The notes under the pieces: model-generated
Told to the model about the DNA's origin: nothing
Databases searched by the model: none
Seen by the model: only the letters and a program-made list of their open reading frames with translations
Origin: G020348185 sp964525045
GTDB taxonomy: Bacteria > Nitrospirota > Nitrospiria > Nitrospirales > UBA8639
Length of the DNA: 5,670 nt
Assembly: GCA_964525045.1 (NCBI GenBank)
Contig: CAZGFD010000058.1
Coordinates: 1 to 5,670, forward strand
Direction of reading: 5' to 3'
Shown: in pieces, positions 1 through 5,580 of the stretch
Layout of the letters: every line of letters starts with the position of its first letter
Position numbering within the stretch: the stretch's first letter is position 1
Made by a program: the position numbers and the translations under genes

Positions 1-66
1 TATTTCGATGAAACAAGCAAGAGGTTTGAGCCGTTGCCCTACCCCTTTGCTCCAATGATTGTGTAA
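1..66 (+). CDS. C-terminal end of an unidentified ORF, possibly an integrase-type transposase (partial, 5' end outside window)
   Basis: Frame 1 is open from the first base to a TAA at 64-66 and gives 21 residues, beginning YFDETSKRFEPLP and ending APMIV. The composition looks like real protein rather than random reading: it is proline- and aromatic-rich, with an acidic/basic mix. From general familiarity, tails of this kind occur at the end of DDE integrase-type transposases of environmental bacteria, and the bases that follow resemble an insertion-sequence end. Both points are inference. The fragment is too short to assign a family, and a chance open frame of 21 codons cannot be excluded. 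Confidence 0.35.
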   Translation, partial: YFDETSKRFEPLPYPFAPMIV

Positions 67-90
67 CCTATGTCTCCGGAATGGACCTGA
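62..90. mobile_element. Possible insertion-sequence end
   Basis: Directly over and after the stop codon of the left-edge frame lies TGTAACCTATGTCTCCGG (62-79) and then AATGGACC. The motif CCTATGTCTCCGG resembles sequence I associate with the ends of integrase-type insertion sequences. The opposite end is outside the window, so no inverted-repeat pair or target duplication can be seen. The call rests on resemblance only. Confidence 0.2.
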
Positions 91-97
91 GGAAATT

Positions 98-172
98 TGG
101 AGCGGGAAAGGGGATTTGAACCCCCGACCCTCGCCTTGGCAAGGCGATGCTCTACCACTGAGCTATTCCCGC
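98..172 (-). tRNA. tRNA-Gly (anticodon GCC)
   Basis: The minus strand folds into a full 75-nt cloverleaf. The acceptor stem GCGGGAA (172-166) pairs with TTCCCGC (108-102). The D arm is GCTC-AGTGGTA-GAGC. The anticodon stem TCGCC/GGCGA encloses the loop TTGCCAA, with the anticodon GCC at 140-138. There is a 5-nt variable region, and the T arm GGGGG-TTCAAAT-CCCCT contains the invariant TTC. The discriminator base is U, usual for bacterial glycine tRNA, and the 3' CCA is encoded (100-98). It would read GGC and GGU codons. It is a single gene here, with its own promoter. No hairpin plus T-run terminator is visible in the 97 bases downstream; the left-edge frame and possible IS end lie there instead. 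Confidence 0.97.
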
Positions 173-197
173 TCTCTTTGAATGGAAGGTGATTTCG

Positions 198-226
198 ATT
201 CTAGTGTGGACTCCCTAAGCTGTCAA
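198..226 (-). promoter_or_regulatory. Sigma70-type promoter of tRNA-Gly
   Basis: On the minus strand a perfect TTGACA (226-221) is followed after 17 bp by TAGAAT (203-198), five of six matches to the -10 consensus. Transcription would start near 191, leaving a 5' precursor of about 19 nt before the mature tRNA begins at 172, to be removed by RNase P. Strength and spacing suit a stable-RNA gene. No GC-rich discriminator is obvious. Confidence 0.8.
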
Positions 227-288
227 GCAAAAACGGGGATGGTGGAAATTGCTCAAAGTTCATTTTTTCCGCCTGTTTTGTTAGTATC

Positions 289-316
289 TTGCCATAGAAA
301 AAGATTTCTCTAAAAT
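289..316 (+). promoter_or_regulatory. Predicted sigma70-type promoter of ugd
   Basis: TTGCCA (289-294) and TAAAAT (311-316) each match the consensus hexamers at five of six positions and are separated by 16 bp. The surrounding sequence is AT-rich. Transcription would start near 323, giving a leader of about 38 nt before the ATG at 361. The promoter is divergent from the tRNA-Gly promoter, and about 60 bp lie between the two -35 boxes. Confidence 0.6.
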
Positions 317-360
317 AAGATTAATTTGATTTTTGAACCAAAGAATTCGGAAATAGAACT

Positions 361-1680
361 ATGAATATCAGCGTAATAGGGACGGGCTATGTGGGGTTAG
401 TAACGGGCGCTTGCTTTGCGGAGTATGGAGTCAATGTCATATGCATGGATACCGATGCCGATCGAATTGAGACCCTGGAAAAGGGGAATATACCCTTTTT
501 TGAACCGGGATTGGCTGAACTGGTGGGTAAGAATTCTCAGGCGGGGCGTCTTCGGTTTACGACCAATCTGACCGAGGCGGTCGATCAAGCCTTGGTGATC
601 TTTATTGCGGTCGGGACTCCCTCCGGGTCAGACGGTTCTGCTGATCTCTCGTTTGTGGACGAAGTCGCACGAAGTATCGGATCCAGGATGAATAGCTATA
701 AAGTCGTCGCGACCAAATCCACCGTTCCTGTTGGAACAGCCAAACGTGTGCGTGATCTCATTGAGGCCAATCAAAATACCCCTTGCCGGTTCGGAGTGGT
801 ATCCAATCCGGAATTTTTGCGGGAAGGTTCGGCTATTGAAGACTTTATGCGGCCCAATCGAGTGGTGATTGGGGCGGATAGTCCCGAAGCGGCCGCGATT
901 ATGAAAGATCTCTATCGCCCCCTGTATTTAATTGAAACGCCTGTTGTGATTACCGATGTCCCCACTGCTGAAATGATCAAATATGCCTCGAATGTTTTCC
1001 TGGCCACGAAAATTTCCTTTATCAACGAAGTTGCCAATCTCTGTGAACAGGTCGATGCCAACGTGCAGGTAGTGGCCAAAGCCATGGGGTTGGATAAACG
1101 GATTGGGCCAAAGTTTCTTCACTCCGGCCCGGGTTTTGGCGGATCATGTTTTGGTAAGGATACCGCCGCGTTAATTCATATTGGTGAGCGGGCGGGATAT
1201 CAGATGCAATTGGCACAGGCGACGAAACACGTCAATGACCAGCAACGAAAGCGCATGGTTGATAAGATTCGTGAAACCTTAGGGGGTGTTCACAATAAAA
1301 CGGTGGCACTTTTGGGATTGTCCTTCAAACCCAATACGGATGACATTCGAGATTCCCCAGCTATTGATATTGCCGAGGCTCTCATGAAAGAGGGATGTAC
1401 TGTTCGCGCTTATGACCCGGAGGCTCTGGAGGAATCCTGTATCGTTCTTCCCGGGCTGACCCCTTGCCGGGATTCGTACCATGCGGCAGAAGGGGCCGAT
1501 GCGCTGATTCTGGTCACCGAATGGAATCTCTTTCGGAACTTGGATTTTGAACGGATGAAAACCCTGCTTCGCGCGCCGGTCTTGATCGATTTGCGGAATG
1601 TGTATGAGCCGAACCGGATAGCGGAATTGGGATACTATTATGTTTCAGTGGGGCGAAAGCCGGTGGGAATTCGTCCTTGA
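361..1680 (+). CDS. ugd: UDP-glucose 6-dehydrogenase
   Basis: This enzyme oxidises UDP-glucose to UDP-glucuronate in two NAD+-dependent steps in the cytoplasm, feeding capsule, exopolysaccharide or lipid-linked sugar synthesis. The 439-residue protein has the usual length. The N-terminal Rossmann domain starts with the nucleotide-binding GTGYVGL (7-13), with an acidic residue (Asp30) at the end of the second strand, as expected for NAD. Further family motifs are STVPVGT (120-126), NPEFLREG (149-156), the helix with Lys207 in IKYASN (206-211), and GFGGSCFGKD (258-267) containing the catalytic Cys263. The C-terminal UDP-binding domain shows LLGLSFKPNTDDIRDSPA (318-335) and TEWN (386-389). No key residue is missing. 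The start is the first ATG, matching the family's N-terminus, although the ribosome site is weak (CGGAA at 348-352). Close paralogues such as UDP-N-acetylmannosamine or GDP-mannose dehydrogenase are less likely given these motifs. No other polysaccharide gene is in view. Confidence 0.96.
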   Translation: MNISVIGTGYVGLVTGACFAEYGVNVICMDTDADRIETLEKGNIPFFEPGLAELVGKNSQAGRLRFTTNLTEAVDQALVIFIAVGTPSGSDGSADLSFVDEVARSIGSRMNSYKVVATKSTVPVGTAKRVRDLIEANQNTPCRFGVVSNPEFLREGSAIEDFMRPNRVVIGADSPEAAAIMKDLYRPLYLIETPVVITDVPTAEMIKYASNVFLATKISFINEVANLCEQVDANVQVVAKAMGLDKRIGPKFLHSGPGFGGSCFGKDTAALIHIGERAGYQMQLAQATKHVNDQQRKRMVDKIRETLGGVHNKTVALLGLSFKPNTDDIRDSPAIDIAEALMKEGCTVRAYDPEALEESCIVLPGLTPCRDSYHAAEGADALILVTEWNLFRNLDFERMKTLLRAPVLIDLRNVYEPNRIAELGYYYVSVGRKPVGIRP

Positions 1681-1708
1681 AAGTCTCGGAAGTGTGATGA
1701 AGGGATCC

Positions 1709-1730
1709 TATCCTCGTCAGGATGTTATTT
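1709..1730 (+). terminator. Weak hairpin between convergent ugd and HEAT genes
   Basis: TATCCT (1709-1714) and AGGATG (1719-1724) can form a six-pair stem, one pair being a G-U wobble, around the tetraloop CGTC. The T-rich stretch TTATTT follows on the plus strand. It would end ugd transcription and overlaps the stop codon of the converging HEAT gene. On the minus strand there is no T-run after the stem, so it is at best one-sided. The stem is short and the T-tract interrupted. Confidence 0.3.
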
Positions 1731-2393
1731 GGGCTTGTACCCCATTCGATCCAGAACTTTCATGATCCGCTTTTGTAAGGTCTGGTCTGCGTCTCCTAAC
1801 GCACTGGCCAACGGCTCAACAGCCGGCTTGCCGATTTTTCGAAGAATCTCCGTAGCCGATTGACGGAGGTCATCTTCTTCGGAAACGAGAAGAGGCACGA
1901 CTTCAGGGACGGACGGGGCTCCGATCTTGATGAGAGCTTCATACGCCCGCTGCCTGATGTCTCCCACTTCGTCATTGAGCGCTTCCACCAAGGGTTTCAC
2001 TGCCTCAGGGGGCTTGAGTTCCCCCAACAGCTCCACGGCATACTTTCTGTTCAACCAATGAGTATCCGCCAGGTCCAATAACGCCGATTCAACCTTGGCG
2101 ATATTTGGGTCTTTGGAACGTATCCGGAATTGCTTAACCAGTCGTTTCCCATTTTCCTCAACGACACGGATCGTTGCCCCATCTCCGACTTTGATTTTCT
2201 GCAAGTCTTCGATCGCTTCCTCCGCAACATCGAGCAATACGGTCTTTCCATCGTAAGCCAATAATTCGACTTCAATTTGTTTCTCTTCAATATTGATCGC
2301 GGTCACGTTTTCCGTGACCAAATTGAATCCATCTTTTTTGGCTCCCCCTTTGGCGCCAATTTGGATGAGGGGTGCGGATGCTTCGTTTGCCAT
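1725..2393 (-). CDS. HEAT-repeat protein with N-terminal beta-rich domain
   Basis: This is the last gene of the HEAT block, 222 residues. Residues 1-23 are a polar Gly/Lys-rich tail (GAKGGAKKDG). Residues 24-95 look like a small beta-barrel-type domain: alternating hydrophobic strands, a DGKTVLLDV turn (48-56), IKVGDGATIRV (67-77) and a final ENGKRLVKQFRI strand (80-91). This pattern resembles small OB-like domains of the form V..I....vtv...dGk.v...v...ikvGd.v.v, but I cannot name a family. Residues 100-217 hold four HEAT repeats, including AVKPLVEALNDE, VPEVVPLLVSEE and AVEPLASALGDA; the protein ends MGYKPK. There is no signal peptide, so it is probably cytoplasmic. The frame stays open upstream to 2525, but the ATG at 2393 is chosen because a strong AAGGAG lies 5 nt before it and the upstream part overlaps the previous gene. 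The likely role is a scaffold or adaptor; the partner is unknown. Confidence 0.85.
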   Translation of the reverse strand: MANEASAPLIQIGAKGGAKKDGFNLVTENVTAINIEEKQIEVELLAYDGKTVLLDVAEEAIEDLQKIKVGDGATIRVVEENGKRLVKQFRIRSKDPNIAKVESALLDLADTHWLNRKYAVELLGELKPPEAVKPLVEALNDEVGDIRQRAYEALIKIGAPSVPEVVPLLVSEEDDLRQSATEILRKIGKPAVEPLASALGDADQTLQKRIMKVLDRMGYKPK

Positions 2394-2398
2394 GATAT

Positions 2399-2404
2399 CT
2401 CCTT
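2399..2404 (-). promoter_or_regulatory. Strong ribosome binding site fixing the start at 2393
   Basis: AAGGAG on the minus strand, 5 nt before the ATG at 2393-2391. It is the best Shine-Dalgarno match in the HEAT block and rules against the longer reading that starts at 2525. It implies that the last protein can be translated independently of the gene before it, whose stop is 31 bp upstream. Confidence 0.85.
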
Positions 2405-2424
2405 TATCAGAATCTCGTAGGTGT

Positions 2425-3207
2425 TCACAAGGCTGTGTTGGATGACGGATTGGACTCTGAGGTCCACCCCAGGCTCGATAGGGCCCCTTCGGCGGTATCT
2501 CGAACCATTTCATTTTCATCTTCAAGGAGTGGAACCAATGGTTGGATGGCCCGCGAATCTTTTAAACGGGCCAGTGCCTCCGCGGCATTTCGGCGAACCA
2601 ACCAATCTTCGTCTCCCAGAGCTTGAATGAGAGGTTCAATGCCTCTCGGATCACCAATTTTCCCAAGGGCTTCGGCGGCATGTCGACGAACAATCCAGTT
2701 GGCTCCCTGGAGCCCTTCAACTAAGGCATCGGTTGCCCGCGAATCTCCGATTTTTTTGAGCACTCTCGCGGCATCTTCCCGAAGGAGGGCATCCATGAGG
2801 GCATCGACCAGCGCCGGAACGGCCTCCGGATCACCGATGCGTTCCAAAGACCACACGGCGGCCGTTCGCACGGCACCGTCTTTATCCTGTTGGAGGGCTT
2901 TCATCAACGGCTTCACTCCCCGAGGGGATTTCAATTTTCCGAGAGCGGACGCGGCCTGTTCCCTGACGCTCCATTCTTCATCAGATAAGGCTTCAATGAG
3001 AGGATCGACAGCCCCTTCTCCAATCTGGACAATCGCATTGGTGGCAGCCTCGCGAATGACCAAATCATCTTCCAAAAATAATTCAATTAACTTGGGGACG
3101 GCCGCTTCGCCGATTTGACTTAATCCGGTGGCGGCATGGTTTCTTAGGGCCTCGTTGTCATCCCGAAGCGAGGCCAGTAATTGTTCGACTCGATTGGATT
3201 CACTCAT
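2425..3207 (-). CDS. HEAT-repeat protein, eight repeats (PBS-lyase-like type)
   Basis: Third gene of the block, 260 residues, composed of about eight HEAT repeats starting near residues 6, 37, 67, 98, 129, 158, 189 and 220. The recurring pattern is hydrophobic helix A (xPLIxAL), a D-E-W turn, VRxxAAxALGKIGD, then P/S-R-A/G. Two neighbouring units (residues 158-187 and 189-218) are very alike: WIVRRHAAEALGKIGDPRG and WLVRRNAAEALARLKDSRA. The fifth unit (129-156) lacks two residues in its turn. It ends SSLGWTSES plus a short Ser/Asn tail. HEAT solenoids bind other proteins; no enzyme motif, cysteine or signal peptide is present. The ATG follows the previous stop by only 5 bp, and its ribosome site (AAGGA, 3221-3217) lies in the last codons of that gene, so translation is probably coupled. 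The similarity to phycobilisome-lyase HEAT repeats is structural and does not imply lyase activity. Confidence 0.88.
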   Translation of the reverse strand: MSESNRVEQLLASLRDDNEALRNHAATGLSQIGEAAVPKLIELFLEDDLVIREAATNAIVQIGEGAVDPLIEALSDEEWSVREQAASALGKLKSPRGVKPLMKALQQDKDGAVRTAAVWSLERIGDPEAVPALVDALMDALLREDAARVLKKIGDSRATDALVEGLQGANWIVRRHAAEALGKIGDPRGIEPLIQALGDEDWLVRRNAAEALARLKDSRAIQPLVPLLEDENEMVRDTAEGALSSLGWTSESNPSSNTAL

Positions 3208-3212
3208 TCCAC

Positions 3213-4298
3213 TTATTCCTTTCCTGCCCAGGCCGTTTCGTCCATTTGTGCGTCAGCGGCTTCGAGTTTGTCAAGAATGATCCCTGAATTATAGGCCACC
3301 AAGCCGTCGCGGTCTGTTTTCATTTTCTTAAAGATCTCTACATGTGGGCGGAGAACTTCCACATCCTTGATTTTTTCCAGGGCTTCAACCGCGAGCACAC
3401 GGAGTGGCCGAATGGGAATCATGTCGATGAGGAGATTGACGGGGCGGGAATCTCCGAGAAGTCCCAAAGACTTGGTGGCTAATTCTTTGACTCCCGTGTC
3501 TGGATCCCTCCGAAGTCGTTCCATTAATGGCTCGACCGCTCTGACATCCGCAATTTTCCCCAGCACATCCGCCGCGGCTTCCCGAACCACCCAATCATCG
3601 TCTTCCAGGTATTCAATCAAAATTTCTACGCTCGGTCTCCCAATGGGATGGAGTTTAATCACCGCTTCCTGTCGCGCCCCTTCCCGGAGCTCGGATTCCT
3701 CGACCTGACTCAATTCATTCATGACTTCGTCAATACGATCACGGATGGCGCCTAATTTTCTCAGGGTTCGGGCTGCGAAGTCCCGGAGAACCGGATCAGC
3801 CATCGCATCCACCAGTGCATCGGCAGACCGGGGATCAAGTAAATGCTCGAGAATCCCGGCTGCGGTCAATCGTGCCGATTCTTCGGAATCACGAAGCATG
3901 GCCGTGAGGGGACCTATGGACGTGGGGATCGCTCCCAACAACCCTGTGATCGCTTCCCGATGTTGTTCATTTTTCAGTCGTTCGACCAGTGCGGCCGCCG
4001 TCGGTTCATCCAATATCCCTGCCATCTGTTCCAGAGCTGAAATGGCCGTGTTGGATACCTCTTCATTTTCGTCATTGATCATTTTGACCAGTGAAATGCC
4101 TGCACGTGAATCTTTAATTCGTGCCAACATTCTAATGGCTTCGACTTTGTACTTGGGACTTCCGTGGGCTACGGCATGGATAATGCCATCCACGGCTTTG
4201 GGACCACCTTTCAAGCAGGCGGCCGTGGCTCGCATTCGCCGCCAATCTTCTTCGTGGGCCAGCTCGGAGATGAGGGTTTCTAACGTTTCTTTGGGCAC
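3213..4298 (-). CDS. HEAT-repeat protein, divergent repeats
   Basis: Second gene of the block, 361 residues. HEAT repeats run almost throughout but are less regular than in its neighbours. Clear units begin near residues 36, 67, 127, 158, 223, 255 and 287. Examples are MLARIKDSRAGISLVKMI (57-74) and EDDDWVVREAAADVLGKIAD (232-251). A more polar helical stretch at about 184-222, including NELSQVEESELREGARQEAV, separates an N-terminal from a C-terminal group of repeats. The last 15 residues are an acidic, Ala/Asp/Glu-rich tail without the LGW/MGY ending of the other three. The start codon is GTG, with a weak CGGAA site 8 nt upstream. The gap to the preceding stop is 21 bp. An ATG overlapping that stop is followed at once by TGA and cannot be used. 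A single His-Glu (15-16) is not enough for the metal site of HEAT-type deoxyhypusine hydroxylases. Probably a cytoplasmic scaffold; function unknown. Confidence 0.85.
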   Translation of the reverse strand: MPKETLETLISELAHEEDWRRMRATAACLKGGPKAVDGIIHAVAHGSPKYKVEAIRMLARIKDSRAGISLVKMINDENEEVSNTAISALEQMAGILDEPTAAALVERLKNEQHREAITGLLGAIPTSIGPLTAMLRDSEESARLTAAGILEHLLDPRSADALVDAMADPVLRDFAARTLRKLGAIRDRIDEVMNELSQVEESELREGARQEAVIKLHPIGRPSVEILIEYLEDDDWVVREAAADVLGKIADVRAVEPLMERLRRDPDTGVKELATKSLGLLGDSRPVNLLIDMIPIRPLRVLAVEALEKIKDVEVLRPHVEIFKKMKTDRDGLVAYNSGIILDKLEAADAQMDETAWAGKE

Positions 4299-4319
4299 GA
4301 TATAGATTCCGTCAATTCA

Positions 4320-5411
4320 TCACAGTCGGACCTGATTGGGTCTCCACCCTAAACGGGCCAAGGTTTCCTTGACATGGTATCGGATATTGTCGTCGGTTTC
4401 TTTTTTATACATCTCAATAAGCCGAGGGGTAGCATGTTTTCCGAAGCGGGTTAACGCCTCGGCGGCTTCGACCCGAATGAGCGTACTTTTTAGGGCTTCT
4501 ATAAGGGTCGGAATCGCACGAGGATCGCCGATCTGAGCAAGGGCTTTCACGGCTGCCTCTACAGGGGGTAATTCCTCCTGATATCGATCATCTTCGCAAG
4601 CCGCCATTCGGCCCTCGTATTGCTCCGTGACCAATGCGTTGACGATGGCCATTAACCGAGGGACGGCTTGAGGATGACCAATTCTTCCCAGCGCGGCAAT
4701 GGCATGCGTCTTCAGCGATGTCTGATTCATGGCGTTGAAGAGTGGCTCAACCGATCGAGAATCGCCAATTTCCCCGAGTGCTCGAATCGCATCCTGACGA
4801 ACGGCCGTGTCGGGATCGTGATCCAATAGTGCCAGAAGAGGCTCGGTGGCGGCTTGGGGTTTTAATAAAGCGAGTGCTTCAATTGCCCGGAGTCGAACTT
4901 TCCATTCCTTGGCTTGAAGCCCTTCCAACAGAGGGGGAATCGACCGTTCTCCCAGCGCGTGAAGGGCGGACACCGCTTCGTCTCGAACAGCCGGGACTTT
5001 GTCTTGGAGTAACAGAATGAGTGTGTCAATGGCTTGAGGGTCGCCAATACGGCCTACCGCTCGTGCGGCCTGGCTTCGGACGATCCAATTGGGATTAAGG
5101 AGTGCGGCAATCAAAGGTTCCAACACCTGATGATCGCCGATCTCGGCGAGAATGCAGGCAGCGCTTTCCTGGACATTGAGGTCGGGATCCTGAAGACAAT
5201 GGCCGAGTGGAACAACGGCCGGTTCGCCGATGGCGGTTAACGAATGAATCGCGGCTGTACGAACCGCTCGATCTGAATCTTTGAGAGTATAAATGAGGGG
5301 TAACACACTTCGTGGATCAGCGAAGGCTCCCAGGGCGGCTGCGGCATCTTCACGAACACCCCAATCCTGGTCGCGGAGGGCCGCAATATGTTCGGCTACA
5401 CTGTCCGCCAT
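4320..5411 (-). CDS. HEAT-repeat protein, eleven repeats with one insertion
   Basis: First gene of the block, 363 residues from the ATG at 5411. About eleven HEAT repeats start near residues 5, 36, 66, 96, 128, 158, 188, 219, 249, 299 and 328, with recurring WxVRxxAAxALGxIGD turns. The ninth unit carries an insertion of about 20 residues (roughly 262-283), polar and charged, including ACEDDRYQEE. The C-terminus caps the solenoid with LARLGWRPNQ. No signal peptide, membrane segment or catalytic motif is visible; a protein-binding scaffold is the natural reading. An in-frame TTG directly precedes the ATG. The ribosome site AGAGGA (5427-5422) is 10 nt from the ATG and 7 nt from the TTG. ATG is preferred because AGGA represents the 5' part of the full site, but TTG at 5414 is possible and adds one residue. 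As the first gene after the predicted promoter it is likely the best expressed of the four. Confidence 0.88.
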   Translation of the reverse strand: MADSVAEHIAALRDQDWGVREDAAAALGAFADPRSVLPLIYTLKDSDRAVRTAAIHSLTAIGEPAVVPLGHCLQDPDLNVQESAACILAEIGDHQVLEPLIAALLNPNWIVRSQAARAVGRIGDPQAIDTLILLLQDKVPAVRDEAVSALHALGERSIPPLLEGLQAKEWKVRLRAIEALALLKPQAATEPLLALLDHDPDTAVRQDAIRALGEIGDSRSVEPLFNAMNQTSLKTHAIAALGRIGHPQAVPRLMAIVNALVTEQYEGRMAACEDDRYQEELPPVEAAVKALAQIGDPRAIPTLIEALKSTLIRVEAAEALTRFGKHATPRLIEMYKKETDDNIRYHVKETLARLGWRPNQVRL

Positions 5412-5474
5412 CAATTTTCATTCCTCTACGGGACTCGCGACAAAGCCCAGCAAAGGTCTGTTGCGAAGAGTCTC

Positions 5475-5502
5475 GAGTTTCATGTTTCGGGTTTCTCGTT
5501 GA
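5475..5502. repeat. Tandem heptamer repeat (NNGTTTC)
   Basis: Three consecutive 7-bp units, GAGTTTC (5475-5481), ATGTTTC (5482-5488) and GGGTTTC (5489-5495), are followed by a decayed fourth, TCGTTGA (5496-5502). On the minus strand, where the HEAT transcript would run, they read GAAACNN. Four bases plus one G are constant and the first two positions vary. Degenerate GTTTC heptamer arrays resemble dispersed intergenic repeats I recall from environmental bacterial genomes. Here the array lies in the predicted leader of the HEAT block. Confidence 0.5.
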
Positions 5503-5532
5503 AAGCAGAAACGATTCGGAAGAAGGAAATTC

Positions 5533-5562
5533 ACGGTAGCACAGGGTTTTTTTGAGGGTCAA
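5533..5562 (-). promoter_or_regulatory. Predicted promoter of the HEAT-repeat gene block
   Basis: On the minus strand TTGACC (5562-5557, five of six to the -35 consensus) is followed after 18 bp by TACCGT (5538-5533), which keeps the T, A and final T of a -10 box. A TG one base before it (5541-5540) forms an extended -10. Start near 5526 would give a leader of about 115 nt before the first HEAT gene. The internal gaps in the block are too short and lack comparable elements, so this would serve all four genes. The -10 is poor apart from the extension. Confidence 0.4.
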
Positions 5563-5580
5563 CCGGCTTGATTTAGGGAT

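Noticed and set aside
259..287. Alternative ugd promoter TTCATT / TAGTAT
   Set aside because: The -35 is poor; the pair at 289-316 matches both hexamers better and lies closer to the gene.
2394..2525. N-terminal extension of the 222-aa protein up to 2525
   Set aside because: The extra 44 residues lie mostly in the coding end of the previous gene, start with a simple MKMKMK run, and are superseded by an ATG with a strong AAGGAG site at 2393.
2640..3120. CRISPR array suggested by regular DNA repetition
   Set aside because: The repeats are degenerate, have no unique spacers and are fully explained by tandem HEAT coding units.
2627..4305. Long plus-strand open frames opposite the HEAT genes (163 aa at 2627-3118, 194 aa at 3721-4305, and others)
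   Set aside because: They are Ser/Arg/Ala-rich, follow the repeat period of the genes on the other strand and have no ribosome sites. They are reflections of codon use in the HEAT genes.
4320..5411. Phycobilisome lyase (CpcE/CpcF) or deoxyhypusine hydroxylase
   Set aside because: The HEAT repeats resemble both families, but no phycobiliprotein genes are nearby and the paired His-Glu metal motifs of the hydroxylase are absent.
5350..5562. 70-aa minus-strand frame across the HEAT leader
   Set aside because: It runs through the promoter, the heptamer repeat and the start of the first HEAT gene, and its protein is low in plausibility.
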